A program made the translations under genes and the position numbers. From positions 18,978,354 to 19,042,353 of the forward strand of contig JBCNJP010000008.1 of the NCBI GenBank assembly GCA_039602395.1: DNA of 64,000 bases, in the 5' to 3' direction. The notes under the pieces are model-generated. The model saw only the letters and a list, made by a program, of their open reading frames with translations, did no database searches and was not told the DNA's origin. The DNA is from Deinandra increscens subsp. villosa. Its lineage: Eukaryota; Streptophyta; Magnoliopsida; Asterales; Asteraceae. Each line of letters starts with the position of its first letter. The first letter of the stretch is position 1. Below, one piece after another: positions 1 through 11,744 of this stretch.

Positions 1-545
1 TCTCTTATTATATCAATTTCATTCACTGGTTCTCACTTAATTGTGGCAGGGAGATATATACAGAAGAAGTTTAACCCCGGCCTCTTTTTGTTGTTCCAGT
101 ACATATAGATTGTGGTAAGATTGTGGCATTGTACTTCTGCAAAGAAGACGATCACCACCCAGGTAACATCTGACTGGCACTATTTTTATGATAGTCTCAC
201 ACGATTAGTTAACTGTAAGCTTTCTGTAATACTATGTAACTCTGTTTTGTCATGCTGTTGTAGTAGAGTACTTAGTTGGGCCGTTCGTTCAGCTGCTATG
301 AAGTTTGGTAAGACACCCGCCGTTAAGAGGACCTCGCATGTCACGTCTGATGGGAAAGTGCAACATTTTTGCGGTCTTCAAATAACCCCGACTGACGCAC
401 AGTCCTCGAGTTTAGATTATCTGCCTATAGTTCCATGTAACTTCTTCGATACGAACTCTAATAACGAATACTAAACGTCATGTATAAATTACTGCTCTTC
501 TTTGGGTGCTGCTTACCCTTATATCTTTACTGTGTATTTTAACAG

Positions 546-729
546 ATGTAGATTTACAGGATAGTGTTGGTCATGATACTGTGTATGATTCTTTGATGAC
601 ACAGACACAACAGAGTTTAACCGATGAGGAGATCGTTCAGACATACCCTGCTGATAAAGTTAAAAAGCCAACTGTTGTGAAGAAAACGACTCCTCAGCGT
701 AACTTGGTCGGGATTGAGGAAAGTAGTGA
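546..729 (+). other. Candidate upstream exon of the Helitron gene
   Basis: An open stretch lies between an AACAG acceptor (ends 545) and a GTAAGA donor (730). It encodes an acidic then lysine-rich segment (DEEIVQTYPADKVKK and following). It resembles the charged tails seen next to replication-protein-A-like or Rep N-termini, but no family can be named. A donor at 723 would give the phase needed to join the exon at 1033; the stronger donor at 730 would not. A ten-G run at 737-746 is a likely place for a length error. The rest of 1-1032 shows only weak, unassignable ORFs (112-474 is the longest). Confidence 0.25.
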
Positions 730-1032
730 TGTAAGAGGGGGGGGGGGGTATTGTGGTTTTAAAATGACACAAAGTGGTACCGAAGGCGACCTGGTAAGTT
801 TATCATGTGGTCCAAACATCTTGGATTTATCGTTCAAACGGCAAATCATGGAAGGATGCCACGAAAGTGGTATTACTACTGTCCAGCGTAACGACGTAGG
901 TCAGTTGGATTTTCTTGTAAGCGCTTGATGATATCTATGTTATCTCTGACACCTAGGCTTGCTGTTAGACGTTTATAGTTTTTGGTACATAGTTGAATTA
1001 TTTAGTTGTTTTATAACATTTATTTGTAACAG

Positions 1033-1441
1033 ACAATGAACCGCCATCGTCAAGTCGCAGGCGTAGTCAAAGAGCTAAGGCAGGTTGGATACTCTATTTA
1101 ATATAATGTGCATGATTAGTATTTGTGCCGGGTGTTTGTGTCATTTAAAGTGTGCACTGTTTACAGCGCATACAGACCCATCATCAAGCTCGACACGCAT
1201 GCCCAAAAGAAAAGCAGGTTTCGTTCCCACTAATAACCACATTGATCCTTATATCATTGTCTTCTAAGCCGTTACAATTTATGTAACTTTATTTTTTTCG
1301 CTCCTGGAATACGTTGCCGAAGTTAACTTATCCATGCAGGGAATACGTCAATATCGTCAACTAGGAAACGTAATAGACGGACCCGGGCCGTTCATACTGC
1401 AGCGTCACAGCGACACAAAAGACCAGCCTTTACTTCTGCAG
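1033..1441 (+). repeat. Repeated 51-nt exons coding 17-residue Ser/basic units
   Basis: Two exons of exactly 51 nt (1033-1083, 1167-1217) and one of 102 nt (1340-1441) encode four units of 17 residues, all joined in phase 1. The units are DNEPPSSSRRRSQRAKA (first residue depends on the previous exon), AHTDPSSSSTRMPKRKA, GNTSISSTRKRNRRTRA and VHTAASQRHKRPAFTSA. The first three share a serine run followed by a basic cluster and a final alanine; the fourth is weaker. They sit just before the CxxC segment of RepHel and look like a nuclear-localisation or DNA-binding tail. Confidence 0.6.
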
Positions 1442-4400
1442 GTAATCTATGTTGAACATGGCTCCAAGTAACCAGGCTAGCGTCCTTCCAGTGTAATAGC
1501 GGGATAGGTTATATACAGCTCTTTTGAATATTGTGTCGTGTATATATAAGAATGAGCCACACTACACTGGACAACATGCTATCTCAATTATGCTTGCATA
1601 TTTTGTAAATTAAATAGCTAATTCTGTATTATGTAGGCGTGCCGGTCGTTTATGAGAGCCTTGGAAGCCCCATATATAAATGCAGTAATTGTAAAGCGAT
1701 GATGTGGGGTGCGGAGAAGAGTAAAACTACCGACTTGGATGGTGAAGCTACGTTTTCATCCTGCTGCCAAGATAGGAAGGTGCTGTTGCGATCCCCATTA
1801 CAGGCCCCAGAGCCACTTAGAAGCCTTCTAGACTATGATAACCGGCTAGCAGCTGGATTCAGGGAGAAAATTAGGCGCTACAATAGCATGTTTACCTACA
1901 CTTCTTTTGGGGCTAAAATTGATCACTCAGTTAACGAGGGTAGGGGAGTATATACATTCCGTGTGAGTGGACAAAATTACCATCGTATTGGTTCTCTGCT
2001 TCCTGCCCAAGGTAAACAACCTACATATGTGCAGTTATATTTTCATGACACGCAAAATGAGGTATCAAATCGTATAAATGCTTTGTCACGGGATGATAGT
2101 GACCATGGCAGTATAGATGAGGCCATAGTATCCAACCTGGTTGACATGTTCAACACTTACAGTGCTGTTGCTAAAACATTTCGAATGGCCCGGGATTGGT
2201 GTGCTGCAGATGGAAACCGTGACTGCGTATTCGATTGTTAGGCCGTGGCACGGAGAACCACCAATATAATGCACCAACTGCATCAGAGATCGCAGTGTTA
2301 GTAACAGGGGATTTCGGTGAAAGTGATGGGCTGAGAGACATAGTAATCAGCACTAATGACGGTAAACTAAAGAGAATTTCAGAGTTGAACCAGCTTTATA
2401 TGGCATTACAGTATCCCATATTATTCCCTTATGGTGAGACAGGTTTCCATGAGCACATACCGTATGCTTTCAACTCAGGGAAGAGAAAGACGAAACGTCC
2501 AAATGTTACAATGAGAGAGTATTACTGTTACATGATCCACCAACGTGAGGATGAAACCAGTACTCTGTTGTGGGATGGACGGCTGTTCCAGCAGTATTTG
2601 GTTGATGCTTGCACAGCTATTGAAGAGCAAAGACTGAAGTGGGTACGTAATAACCAAAAAGACTTGCGTGTCGAGCTCTACAACAACCTATGTGATGCTG
2701 TTACACGGGGGGATACAAGGGCGGACGCAGTCGGTCAGCGCATTGTATTACCTTCAACCTTCACAGGAAGCCCGCGATATATGGTGCAGAACTATCAGGA
2801 TCGCAGTGCTATGGCTCTATGCCGGACATACGGCAATCCTGATCTGTTTATAACCTTCACTGCAAATCCAAACTGGCCAGAAATAGATGAAATGCTCGCT
2901 TTGACCCCCGGACAGCAGTCTTATGAGCGGCCAGAAACTGTCTCGCGTGTTTTCAAAATGAAGCTACATTCCCTGATTCATGACATCATGAAGAAATACA
3001 TATTTGGCAAAACATTGGCAGGTAATGTTGTACATGACACCCCGTTGTAAAATACTCTCTCTACATTTATTTAGCCCTCCGATGTTGAGGCATTGTTGTT
3101 TTCGGTATTTCGAGACATCTTTCTGTGCCGCTATTGATGTGTCTGTTGGCTACTTTGGCAGGTGTTTATACGATTGAATTCCAGAAACGCGGTCTCCCAC
3201 ATGCACACATACTTATCTGGCTTGACACCGCGTCAAAATGTACAACTCCCAGCTCAATAGATGATATTATATCCGCCGAACTACCATTGGAGGCTGATGA
3301 CCCCGAAGCGTTTAGGGTTGTGATGAAGCATATGTTGCATGGGCCCTGTGGGCCGCACGGAAGGAATGCCCCCTGCATGGTCGATGGAAACTGCTCAAAG
3401 CATTATCCCAGACCATATTATGACGAAACAACTATTGATGGTGATGGATATCCTGTTTACCGAAGGCGAAGAAACAATAGGTATGCGGTTAAAGGGAGAA
3501 ATCGTTTTGACAATAGCCATGTAGTGCCCTATAATCGTTATTTATTACTAAAATACGAATCGCACATCAATGTAGAATGGTGTAATAGGTCACGAGCAAT
3601 CAAGTACTTATTTAAGTACCTGAACAAGGGCCCAGATAGAACTACAATGGTCATCCATGACAACATCACTGTCGATGGAGAGACAAAGCGTGAAAAGATT
3701 ATTAACATTGATGAGATAAAGAATTATCTAGACTGTCGTTATTTATCTGCATGCGAAGCCGTGTGGCGTATGCTCGCGTTTGACATACACTACTCTTATC
3801 CTTCGGTAATGAAGTTAACCTATCACCTCCCGGACCAGAATGTGGTTATGCTTCGAGACTCGGACAACATAGCAGCTGCGGTTAACCGGCCAGGGATTAA
3901 AGAAACCATGTTTACGGAATGGTTTGAGCTGAATAAGGCTGACGCAAGGGCGAGAGAACTTACATATGCAGAGCTACCAGGAAAGTATGTATGGCATGCC
4001 AGTGATAAGAAATGGGCACGTCGATCATGTAGGACATGTGTAGGCCGAATTGTGTACTGTAACCCTGCTGCTGGACCCCGTTACTATCTAAGGATGCTTT
4101 TGGGTATCGTGAAAGGGGCAACGTCTTTTAACGATATTAAGACTTTTGAAGGAAAGTTATACCCTACTTTTAAAGAAGCGTGCTATGCTCGCGGGCTCCT
4201 TAGTGATGACAATGAATGGACAGAGGCAATATCAGAAGCACAGGTGTGGGCAACTGGCAACCAGCTTCGTACTCTTTTCGTAACAATATTATTGTTTTGT
4301 GAGGTCAGCAGTCCATTGCAATTGTGGGAACAGAATTGGGAAGCCCTCTGTGATGATATAGAACACAAGAAACGGCGAGAACTGCGGTTTCCAAAGTGGG

Positions 4401-6416
4401 AACTCAAAGAGCACCAGAAGAAGAATTATTGCCTTATTGAAATGGAAGAACTCCTTCAACGAAATGGAAGGTCCTTAAATGACTTTGAGGGCTTCCCGAA
4501 ACCTGATCCGACTCTCCTTGGTAATGATGAGAATCGCCTTATACGAGAAGAGCTATCATACAATATATCACTTGAAAAGGTGATGCATGAAAACCTTTAT
4601 AGTAACCTGAATGCAGAACAGGGTTTAATATATAAAGATGTAATAGAATCCGTACAGCAAGAACAAGGTAAATTCTTCTTCGTTTATGGGCCAGGAGGAA
4701 CAGGTAAAACATTTTTATATAGAGCAATTCTGTCACGCCTTAGATCCGAAGAAATGATAGCTCTCGCTATTGCATCTTCAGGTATAGTAATATCATCCTA
4801 TTATGCCACCAGTATTAGCTGTACACAAAACACCATCTATCAAAATACTTACACGCGAAAGTTGCAAGTTTTTATACATTGTAGCCATACGCACAATTAA
4901 TAAACCAATACAGGTTGTTTAAAATAAGTACTTTCTTAATGTATTTTACGCAGTTATCTGCGATACTCATAGATAAAAACCTTCTGTTATTATCAATCTT
5001 ATATAGGTAGAAGAGTAAATTAATAACCCCGTTATCTAATTAGCTCTGCTGCTCTTAATTTGATGACACACAGGTATTGCATCTTTACTTTTGCCTGGTG
5101 GAAGAACTGCTCATAGCCGCTTTGTAATACCCCTTGAAGTTTTGGAGAATAGCACGTGTGGCATAAAACAAAATACCATACTTGCTCAGCTGGTACAGCA
5201 AGCTCGCTTAATAATATGGGATGAAGCTCCTATGACCCAAAAACATGCGTTTGAAGCGCTAGATAGAACCCTACGAGATATATTGAGTCTCAAACATCCA
5301 GCTAATAGACACCGCGTTTTCGGAGGATTAACTGTGTTGCTGGGAGGTGACTTCAGGCAGATTCTGCCTGTTATTCCTAAAGGGAAACGAGTGGAGATTG
5401 TGCAGTCTTCCATTAACAGATCGACTTTATGGAACTCCTGCCAGGTTTATAGGCTTACACAAAGTATGCGGGTGACTGAATATACGAAAACAGGTGAGGT
5501 GGACCTTACAAAGCAGGCCTTTAATAAATGGGTCCTCGATGTTGGAGATGGTGTTGTTCCAGCAGATATGAAGGAGGGAGAACATGAACCGACATGGATA
5601 AAGATCCCAGATCAGTTTATTGTGACATATACTTCGTGTCCTATTGAACAGATAATAATGACAACCTTTCCGGGTTTCTTAAACCGACAGGATGATGAAG
5701 ACTACCTACGTGAGAGGGCGATTTTGACACCTAGGAATGACGACGCAGCTGAGATAAATGACTGCATGTTCCATAAACTTGACCGCCCAGCGAGGACGTA
5801 CCGCAGCTCTGATGAGATCTGCAAGGCCTCTACAGACATCCTAGAGCAAAATCAGCTTTACCCAACAGAATTTCTAAATGCTTTAAACTTCCCTGGGATG
5901 CCTCCACATATTCTAAATCTGAAAGAAGGCCTTCCTGTTATGCTTCTGAGAAACGTCAATCCAGCGGAAGGCTTATGTAACGGCACCCGCCTACTTATCA
6001 CCAATCTTGCGAAATTTGTTATCAAAGCCAGGATTATAACAGGTTCGAAAATAGGGAACAACACATTTATACCAAGGATCACACTGACATCCACTAAATC
6101 AAAGTGGCCATTTATTTTGAAACGACGCCAGTTCCCGCTAAGACCATGCTATGCAATGACAATAAACAAAAGCCAGGGGCAATCATTGAAGTTTGTTGGA
6201 CTGTATTTGCCGCGACCTGTCTTCAGTCATGGACAGCTGTATGTCGCCCTGTCTCGAGTAACAACTCCAGAAGGACTAAAAATAGTTATGGTCGAAGATG
6301 GTGACATAGCCCTGACGCAGCATACGCGAAATATTGTTTACAAGGAGGTGTTTAAGAACCTTGATGAAGTCGGCTCTACAAGTCCAGTTATGTCACCAAC
6401 CATTATTTATACATAG
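1033..6416 (+). CDS. Helitron RepHel protein (HUH Rep nuclease plus Pif1-type helicase), spliced, one frameshift
   Basis: This is the protein that nicks, unwinds and transfers Helitron DNA. Exons read as 1033-1083, 1167-1217, 1340-1441, 1637-3021, 3162-4781 and 5074-6416. Each junction is GT-AG, in phase 1, and restores the family sequence across the joint (for example the intron 3022-3161 lies directly before VYTIEFQKRGLPH). Visible parts in order: basic Ser/Arg repeats; a CxxC zinc-like segment (KCSNCKAMMW); the HUH motif in GLPHAHILIWL (about 3190-3220); a Cys/His cluster near 3340-3410; the two-tyrosine motif KYLFKYLNKG (about 3600-3630); Walker A GPGGTGKT (about 4687); Walker B IIWDEAP (about 5210); GGDFRQILPV; and the C-terminal helicase motif QLYVALSRVT. 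A single frameshift at about 2217-2223, before LRIRLLG, breaks exon 4; it may be a real lesion or an assembly indel. The start codon upstream is unknown. Confidence 0.88.
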
Positions 6417-7627
6417 CTACATGGTTCGTCTTTAGCAACCTTGATCACCTCAACTGTAACTCTCATTCACTTTTATGTTGTCATGTTTGGTGAGATTATC
6501 AACCTACGAAAACACCTTTCATGTCACGATTCACTATATCCTAATCGGAAGGAAACCTTCTCAAATTGTTTTGATTAATTTGAGATGTATATAATAAATT
6601 TTTTACATTTTCCCAACCCTTAGCAAAAGAAATGAAGTGTCAATTTATATTGGTTTAATTAAATTGCAGCTTTCATTGTTGGAGGTTTATTATATTTTTT
6701 TCTTAGCCTTCTACACAGTAATTAATTTTTATCGCGTAACAATCATAAACTATGGACTTTCACAAAAAATATATGTGACTAACTCTATTCCATGTTGAAT
6801 GAAAACAAACAATTAAACAAATATATAATAATGAATGTTGGGAAAAGTTAATCAATAAAATGTTCAATTACGTATGGTAGTCCGGTTCCTAATAACCTCA
6901 CTGTTATCGTATTTAAGCCCACATACATAGCGGGCTCCGGCCCAGTTTTTGTAGAATTTGGTGGGAAAATAAACGACGGTTGTAGCAGATGAAAAGACAG
7001 GTTCTTTATAAACCCATCATGTCCATCAACCACTACCGTCTTCATTACACTTAAGTTCCAGCAGAGACGACTGTCGGATACCTTCTTCGCCGGAAAAAAA
7101 GGTAACAACCGTCGCCGGTTTATTTTATTTGTGGTTTAGGGCACGACGATACTAACTTAACCAGTTTTAGTCATACACATTTTACAAGACCACCAATGTC
7201 TTGGTGCCCTTTTAAGACTATCTGCATGTTAAGTCTGATTCATTGGTTTCTTTGAATAGAAAACTCAAATCAATCGCAAAAGACCTTCCTTTTGTTTCCC
7301 GTTGGTTACTATTGTTAAAGCGTATATTTATCCTTCTAAGAAAATGTTGTCTAAATACCCGCTTTAGAATACTATCGTCCTATCATAATCAAGGCTGTAG
7401 ATATGAAAACAGGGCTTCTTAAATTTTCAACCTTTGTTGCTTATATTTACACACATAGTCATTTGTCTCCTTGATTATGCAATTATCTTGCTCTGTGAAA
7501 CATACATTTAACTAAACACATGTGTACATTTTGCTTTAAGATTTCTAGATTATTGTTAGAAAAACTAATAATTGATGGAAAATGTTCCATTTTTATTATA
7601 ACTTTTGGGTCTAAGAACAGCAGGGCA
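6417..7627 (+). other. Noncoding stretch after RepHel with a block repeated at 10222-10400
   Basis: No convincing ORF is present. The part around 6929-7105 contains GGGCTCCGGCCCAG and, near its end, a CTGTC...TTC-TC-CGCCGG-AAAA-GGTAA pattern. Both recur in the same order and orientation at about 10226-10393. The rest is AT-rich. Confidence 0.4.
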
Positions 7628-7921
7628 ATGGAAAGACTGGTTACTGATTTCCTAGCAATGTCAAGATCAGAAGTACTCACAGAAATTGATGCCCTGATCC
7701 AAATGGTGCAGAGAACATCTGCTATGAATCGAACCTTATTAGATAAACTACTCGGTGAACCATGTTCAGCATTCCGTTATTTTGCCGGATTTCTACTGCT
7801 TGAGGAAATACGCGTAGCTAATTCAAGACTGCAGCAGTTGTTCGCTCTACGGAGAGCAGCCATGGAGAGACAGCGTGTATTCACGCCCCCTGCCTCAGAA
7901 ATGTCACAGCATAGGATGTAG
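7628..7921 (+). CDS. 97-residue helical protein, paralogue A (Helitron cargo)
   Basis: I do not recognise this family. The start chosen is the internal ATG at 7628, because from there the product is exactly 97 residues, the same as the ORF at 11148-11441, and the two align without gaps. About 25 of the first 71 positions are identical (shared blocks include ME--V--F at the start, NR--LD--L, S-FR--A and IR near residue 61). The sequence is leucine-rich and probably all-helical, with Arg/Glu-rich amphipathic stretches and a polar tail; there is no signal peptide or membrane segment. It lies between RepHel and the B3 gene on the same strand. An ORF starting at 7520 would add 36 residues without counterpart in the paralogue. 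Confidence 0.6.
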   Translation: MERLVTDFLAMSRSEVLTEIDALIQMVQRTSAMNRTLLDKLLGEPCSAFRYFAGFLLLEEIRVANSRLQQLFALRRAAMERQRVFTPPASEMSQHRM

Positions 7922-8249
7922 ATGTTGTTTGTATTTTTGTTTTGATAATGTATTTTTTGGTGAAACCTGTCTACCTAAGGAAATATAGGTTGGGGCTGTA
8001 AAAATTATACCATCTTGCCAGATGGTAGATTATGATATTAAGTTATTTTGTTCTAATGAAATTATAACATATGCTTGAGATAATAAATGTCCAGTGTAAT
8101 AATACTTGAACTGTAGTTAGTTGTATCAAACTCCTGTTAAGTAAATAATCTTTATAGAGTTGCCTAATTTGTCTACACTTCTACGTCGTGTATACCTCTT
8201 CTTCACATGTTCCAAAATTGCAATGTAACTGTGTTTCAATTTTGTATAG

Positions 8250-9312
8250 ATGCCGTTTAAGACACTAATCGCTGTAAACGGAGAGACTGAGCAACATCCA
8301 GCAGTGGTAGGTTTTTATGTTGAAGCATTACATTCAAACGAAAGCACAGACAAGTCTTCTACTAATGTGGTTCCTTTTTTGTAGATTCTGCCTGTTCTAT
8401 TTACACAGGACTTGCCAAAAACATGCACGTCTTTATTAATTGTTGACTACAAGAAGAACAAATTCAATGTGAATATTAAGTACCTGGGCTCTGGTGTGTG
8501 GACAACAGATGATNNNNNNNNNNNNNNNNNNNNNNNNNNNNNNNNNNNNNNNNNNNNNNNNNNNNNNNNNNNNNNNNNNNNNNNNNNNNNNNNNNNNNNN
8601 NNNNNNNNNNNNNNNNNNNNNNNNNNNNNNNNNNNNNNNNNNNNNNNNNNNNNNNNNNNNNNNNNNNNNNNNNNNNNNNNNNNNNNNNNNNNNNNNNNNN
8701 NNNNNNNNNNNNNNNNNNNNNNNNNNNNNNNNNNNNNNNNNNNNNNNNNNNNNNNNNNNNNNNNNNNNNNNNNNNNNNNNNNNNNNNNNNNNNNNNNNNN
8801 NNNNNNNNNNNNNNNNNNNNNNNNNNNNNNNNNNNNNNNNNNNNNNNNNNNNNNNNNNNNNNNNNNNNNNNNNNNNNNNNNNNNNNNNNNNNNNNNNNNN
8901 NNNNNNNNNNNNNNNNNNNNNNNNNNNNNNNNNNNNNNNNNNNNNNNNNNNNNNNNNNNNNNNNNNNNNNNNNNNNNNNNNNNNNNNNNNNNNNNNNNNN
9001 NNNNNNNNNNNNNATGTCAAAAACAACGGTTTAGTTATATATTTTAATACATAACTATGATTATCAAATATCAATTTAGTTATATGTCTCAGTAATAAGC
9101 TTCTCTTGCAGTCCATTCCTAAAGCACTGTTCCGGAACCACAACATCCATGTTTCCAATAAAGCAACTTTAAAGTATGGACAGAAGGAGTTTCTGGTGAA
9201 GGTTCTATGGGCAGGTCAAGATGGCAGCCATCCTCGGTTAAGAATGCAAGCAGATTGGGCCGCATTCTTCCACCTTAAGGGCCTTCCGAGACATAAGGTT
9301 CTGCGTTTCTAG
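8250..9312 (+). CDS. B3-domain DNA-binding protein, broken by assembly gap
   Basis: Exon 1 (8250-8306) begins with ATG and ends at a GTAGGT donor. Intron 8307-8384 ends in TTTGTAG, and exon 2 (8385 onward) runs into the gap. It encodes LPVLFTQDLPKTCTSLLIV and then a strand-rich segment ending GSGVWTTDD, the pattern of the first half of a plant B3 domain. After the gap an exon starting at 9112 (acceptor CTCTTGCAG) encodes a second, more complete B3-like unit: IPKALFRNHNIHVSNK, then W-x-G, ADWAAFFHLKGL and a final F, ending at TAG 9310-9312. B3 domains bind DNA in plant transcription factors (ARF, REM, LAV groups). The best guess is a REM-like protein carried by the Helitron. The middle is unknown because of the N run. 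Confidence 0.6.
8514..9013. other. Assembly gap (500 N)
   Basis: Exactly 500 N lie inside the B3-domain gene. The round length suggests a placeholder, so true spacing and any nested insertion are unknown. ORFs that cross it are artefacts. Confidence 0.99.
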
Positions 9313-11147
9313 CTTGATGAGGAGCATGACCAAGCGGATGGCACTACCATATTCCATGTTTGTTAGTCTTTGTCTCTTTCGTACCACGTAACTGGTCTGA
9401 TTTAGGAAACTTAAACTATTACTATCTTACTTCTGCACCATTTCAGCATATTTCCACTTTTTTATAACTAATTATTCTGTATGGAAACTAATACAATCGT
9501 TGCTTCTAAATCGCTTATTTGTTTGAACTCATTCTGGTGGTTAGTTTATTTCGTTTATGTACAAATTAATACTACATTCATATACGTGCTTTTAAAAGAA
9601 TGTTCATTTTCTTGAGATGAAAATGTGAAGACAAGCAAAAGTTGCCAGCGAAATATATTTTGGGAAAACAATACATAAAAACCTATGCTTTACGGGAAAA
9701 AAACACTTAAAAAATCAAGATACGCACTAACATATTGAATAATACTATATTAGTATTTAGTCCGAGCATTTCTCAAAATCCTTCAAATTTTCAAAACAAT
9801 AACTTAGAATTGGTCAAAAGATATCACTAATCACATGTAAAAATTAATTCTCAGGATAGAAAAATGAAAATATGCAATAAATGTTACTCAATTTTCATGG
9901 TACCTAATCGGTGCCTTAAGCAAATAACGATTGGATAAACTAATAATACAACGTTATATTAATAAACAAATACAAATTTCCATCAACTTTGTAATTAAAA
10001 AACTTGATTCCTGATGGAACAAATTTCCCAACTTCATCGTTAAGAGAATTAAAGCATCAGAAATATTAAAACCAAAATAAATAACAGCTTTTAAATAGAA
10101 AGGTTAGTTGCCTAAAGATTAGTAGATTATAGACACATTTATAAATAACAATTTGGATTAAACAGTGTATGTCACATTGTTTGTTTCTCATTTACAAATT
10201 ACACTCACCCAACTCATCCACACAATGGGCTTTGGCCCGGTTGCAACTGAAACGATAGGCAATTGAACGGACAGTCGGTTGCAACTGAAACGACAGGAGG
10301 TTATCCAGACGACCATTTAAATCGACACTTCTACCTCCTATCTACACAACCGACAGAAAAACAACTGTCAATTTCATCACGCCGGCAAAAGGTAAACCTT
10401 CCGTTAACTAACATTGGTCGTCTTCTTTGTGCAAACAACGCTTACAGTAATACAGCGACCACCGAAGGCCGTCCATCTCCCCGGTAAAAGGTGCAAAACC
10501 AACATTATTTATTTCGTTTTATCAAAGTTATTTTGGGATGCACACAACTTTGCATGTCACGTATCTCAATGATACAAAACAGATTCATGAAATTCTCCAC
10601 TTTTGAAGCATATGCCTTTATGTTTTCTTTAATAAAAAACTTAAATTGAAACATCAAGGCCGTCATATACTCATTGTCCCTTACATTGCATTGTTCATCT
10701 GCTGCATATAGCCATAAGAAATTTCTAAACTTAAATGAACACTACACCAATTAATCTACGTACGCAACTGTAAGCATAAACACTTACATATGTTTTCTGA
10801 TTTTCTATTCTTCCTCCTATACATAAAGTTCTAATTTGCAAACGGTTGATCTTACCTGATTTTGTTATTACTGTCCGTTAACTAATATATGTGTTTTGTT
10901 ACATCTGGTTTGAATGCACAATATGTTGTTAATGATTGTATGGATCAGGTGGTACTCAAATTTCATCTTAGGATAAAACACAATTTCAATTTATAACAAT
11001 TATGTACGTTCACTTTAATGAATCATAATAGAAATAAAAACATATTAACAACTCATGAGTCGCAGCCTCTACCTACACGTCTACGCCTCTATCTATACTT
11101 TGTAATGCTATTTTTATTATTTTACACATGTTGTTTCTAATTAGGAA
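9313..11147 (+). other. Noncoding Helitron segment with duplicated block
   Basis: This AT-rich stretch has no convincing gene. The part at 10226-10393 matches motifs in 6929-7105 (GGGCTTTGGCCCGG, AACTGTC, CGCCGG-AAAAGGTAA). Each block lies upstream of one copy of the 97-residue ORF, so a larger unit (flank plus ORF) seems to have been duplicated. An ORF at 10263-10487 lies in this block but has no counterpart in the other copy. Confidence 0.4.
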
Positions 11148-11441
11148 ATGGAAGACTATGTCCGTAACTTCTTTATCTCCAGCCACAATGAGATAAACGT
11201 TGAACTGTCAGCCGTGATAATGGTGTTAGAAAGGCTGCTGGCAGAAAACAGACAAGCACTGGACGCGGTGCTTAGCCTTGATCCCTCTCCCTTCCGTTGT
11301 GATGCCGCCTTAATGCTAGATGATGCGATTCGTACCAAACAGACACTGTTACGAAGTCTACGGAGCATGTGCAAGAATGCCGAGGCAGCAGCACGTGATA
11401 TTGAGAACCGGATGGACACCAGTTTCACCCCGGATGAGTAA
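11148..11441 (+). CDS. 97-residue helical protein, paralogue B (Helitron cargo)
   Basis: The family is not known to me. The ATG follows a pyrimidine-rich acceptor-like TTTCTAATTAG at 11145, so it may be the first codon after a 5'-UTR intron. The product has 97 residues, exactly like paralogue A at 7628-7921, and aligns to it without gaps over the first 71 positions (about 35% identity), diverging in the charged C-terminal tail. It is predicted soluble and helical, rich in Leu, Arg, Glu and Ala. It lies about 340 bases before the Helitron 3' hairpin. Both copies keep open frames despite clear divergence, which suggests selection at some time. It could be a Helitron accessory protein or a fragment of a captured host gene family. 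Confidence 0.6.
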   Translation: MEDYVRNFFISSHNEINVELSAVIMVLERLLAENRQALDAVLSLDPSPFRCDAALMLDDAIRTKQTLLRSLRSMCKNAEAAARDIENRMDTSFTPDE

Positions 11442-11744
11442 CCGTTATTTGTAGTTTCATTTTATTTGGTGCTTAGGACACCATCAAGCTTTGAAACTAC
11501 TAATATTAAATGAATCTATCTTACTTTATAATTGTTTGTTGTCTCCAATTATGGCGCCTAACATCTAACTTGATGACTCTCTTATACACTTTATATTACA
11601 TATGCCAATTAGCAATGGTAGGTCGATTTGTTTTAAACGCGTTACTTTTGGTCATCCTTAATCTCAGATTCTTTACCTATTCACAATAAAAAACAACTTC
11701 ACGTACATAAACATAATGATAATATTAGCGTCGGCCAAAGTTCG

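Noticed and set aside
1..20. TCTCTTATTATATC at the window start as the Helitron 5' TC end
   Set aside because: Starting exactly at base 1 is a coincidence of windowing, no flanking A is visible, and TC is far too short to support a terminus.
112..474. 120-codon ORF
   Set aside because: No recognisable domain; several splice-like sites interrupt it. It may contain exon pieces, but no gene can be claimed.
8412..9158. ORFs running through the N block on both strands
   Set aside because: They exist only because N codons are not stops.
10263..10487. 74-codon ORF between the B3 gene and paralogue B
   Set aside because: No domain and low complexity; lies in the duplicated noncoding block and the other copy has no matching ORF.
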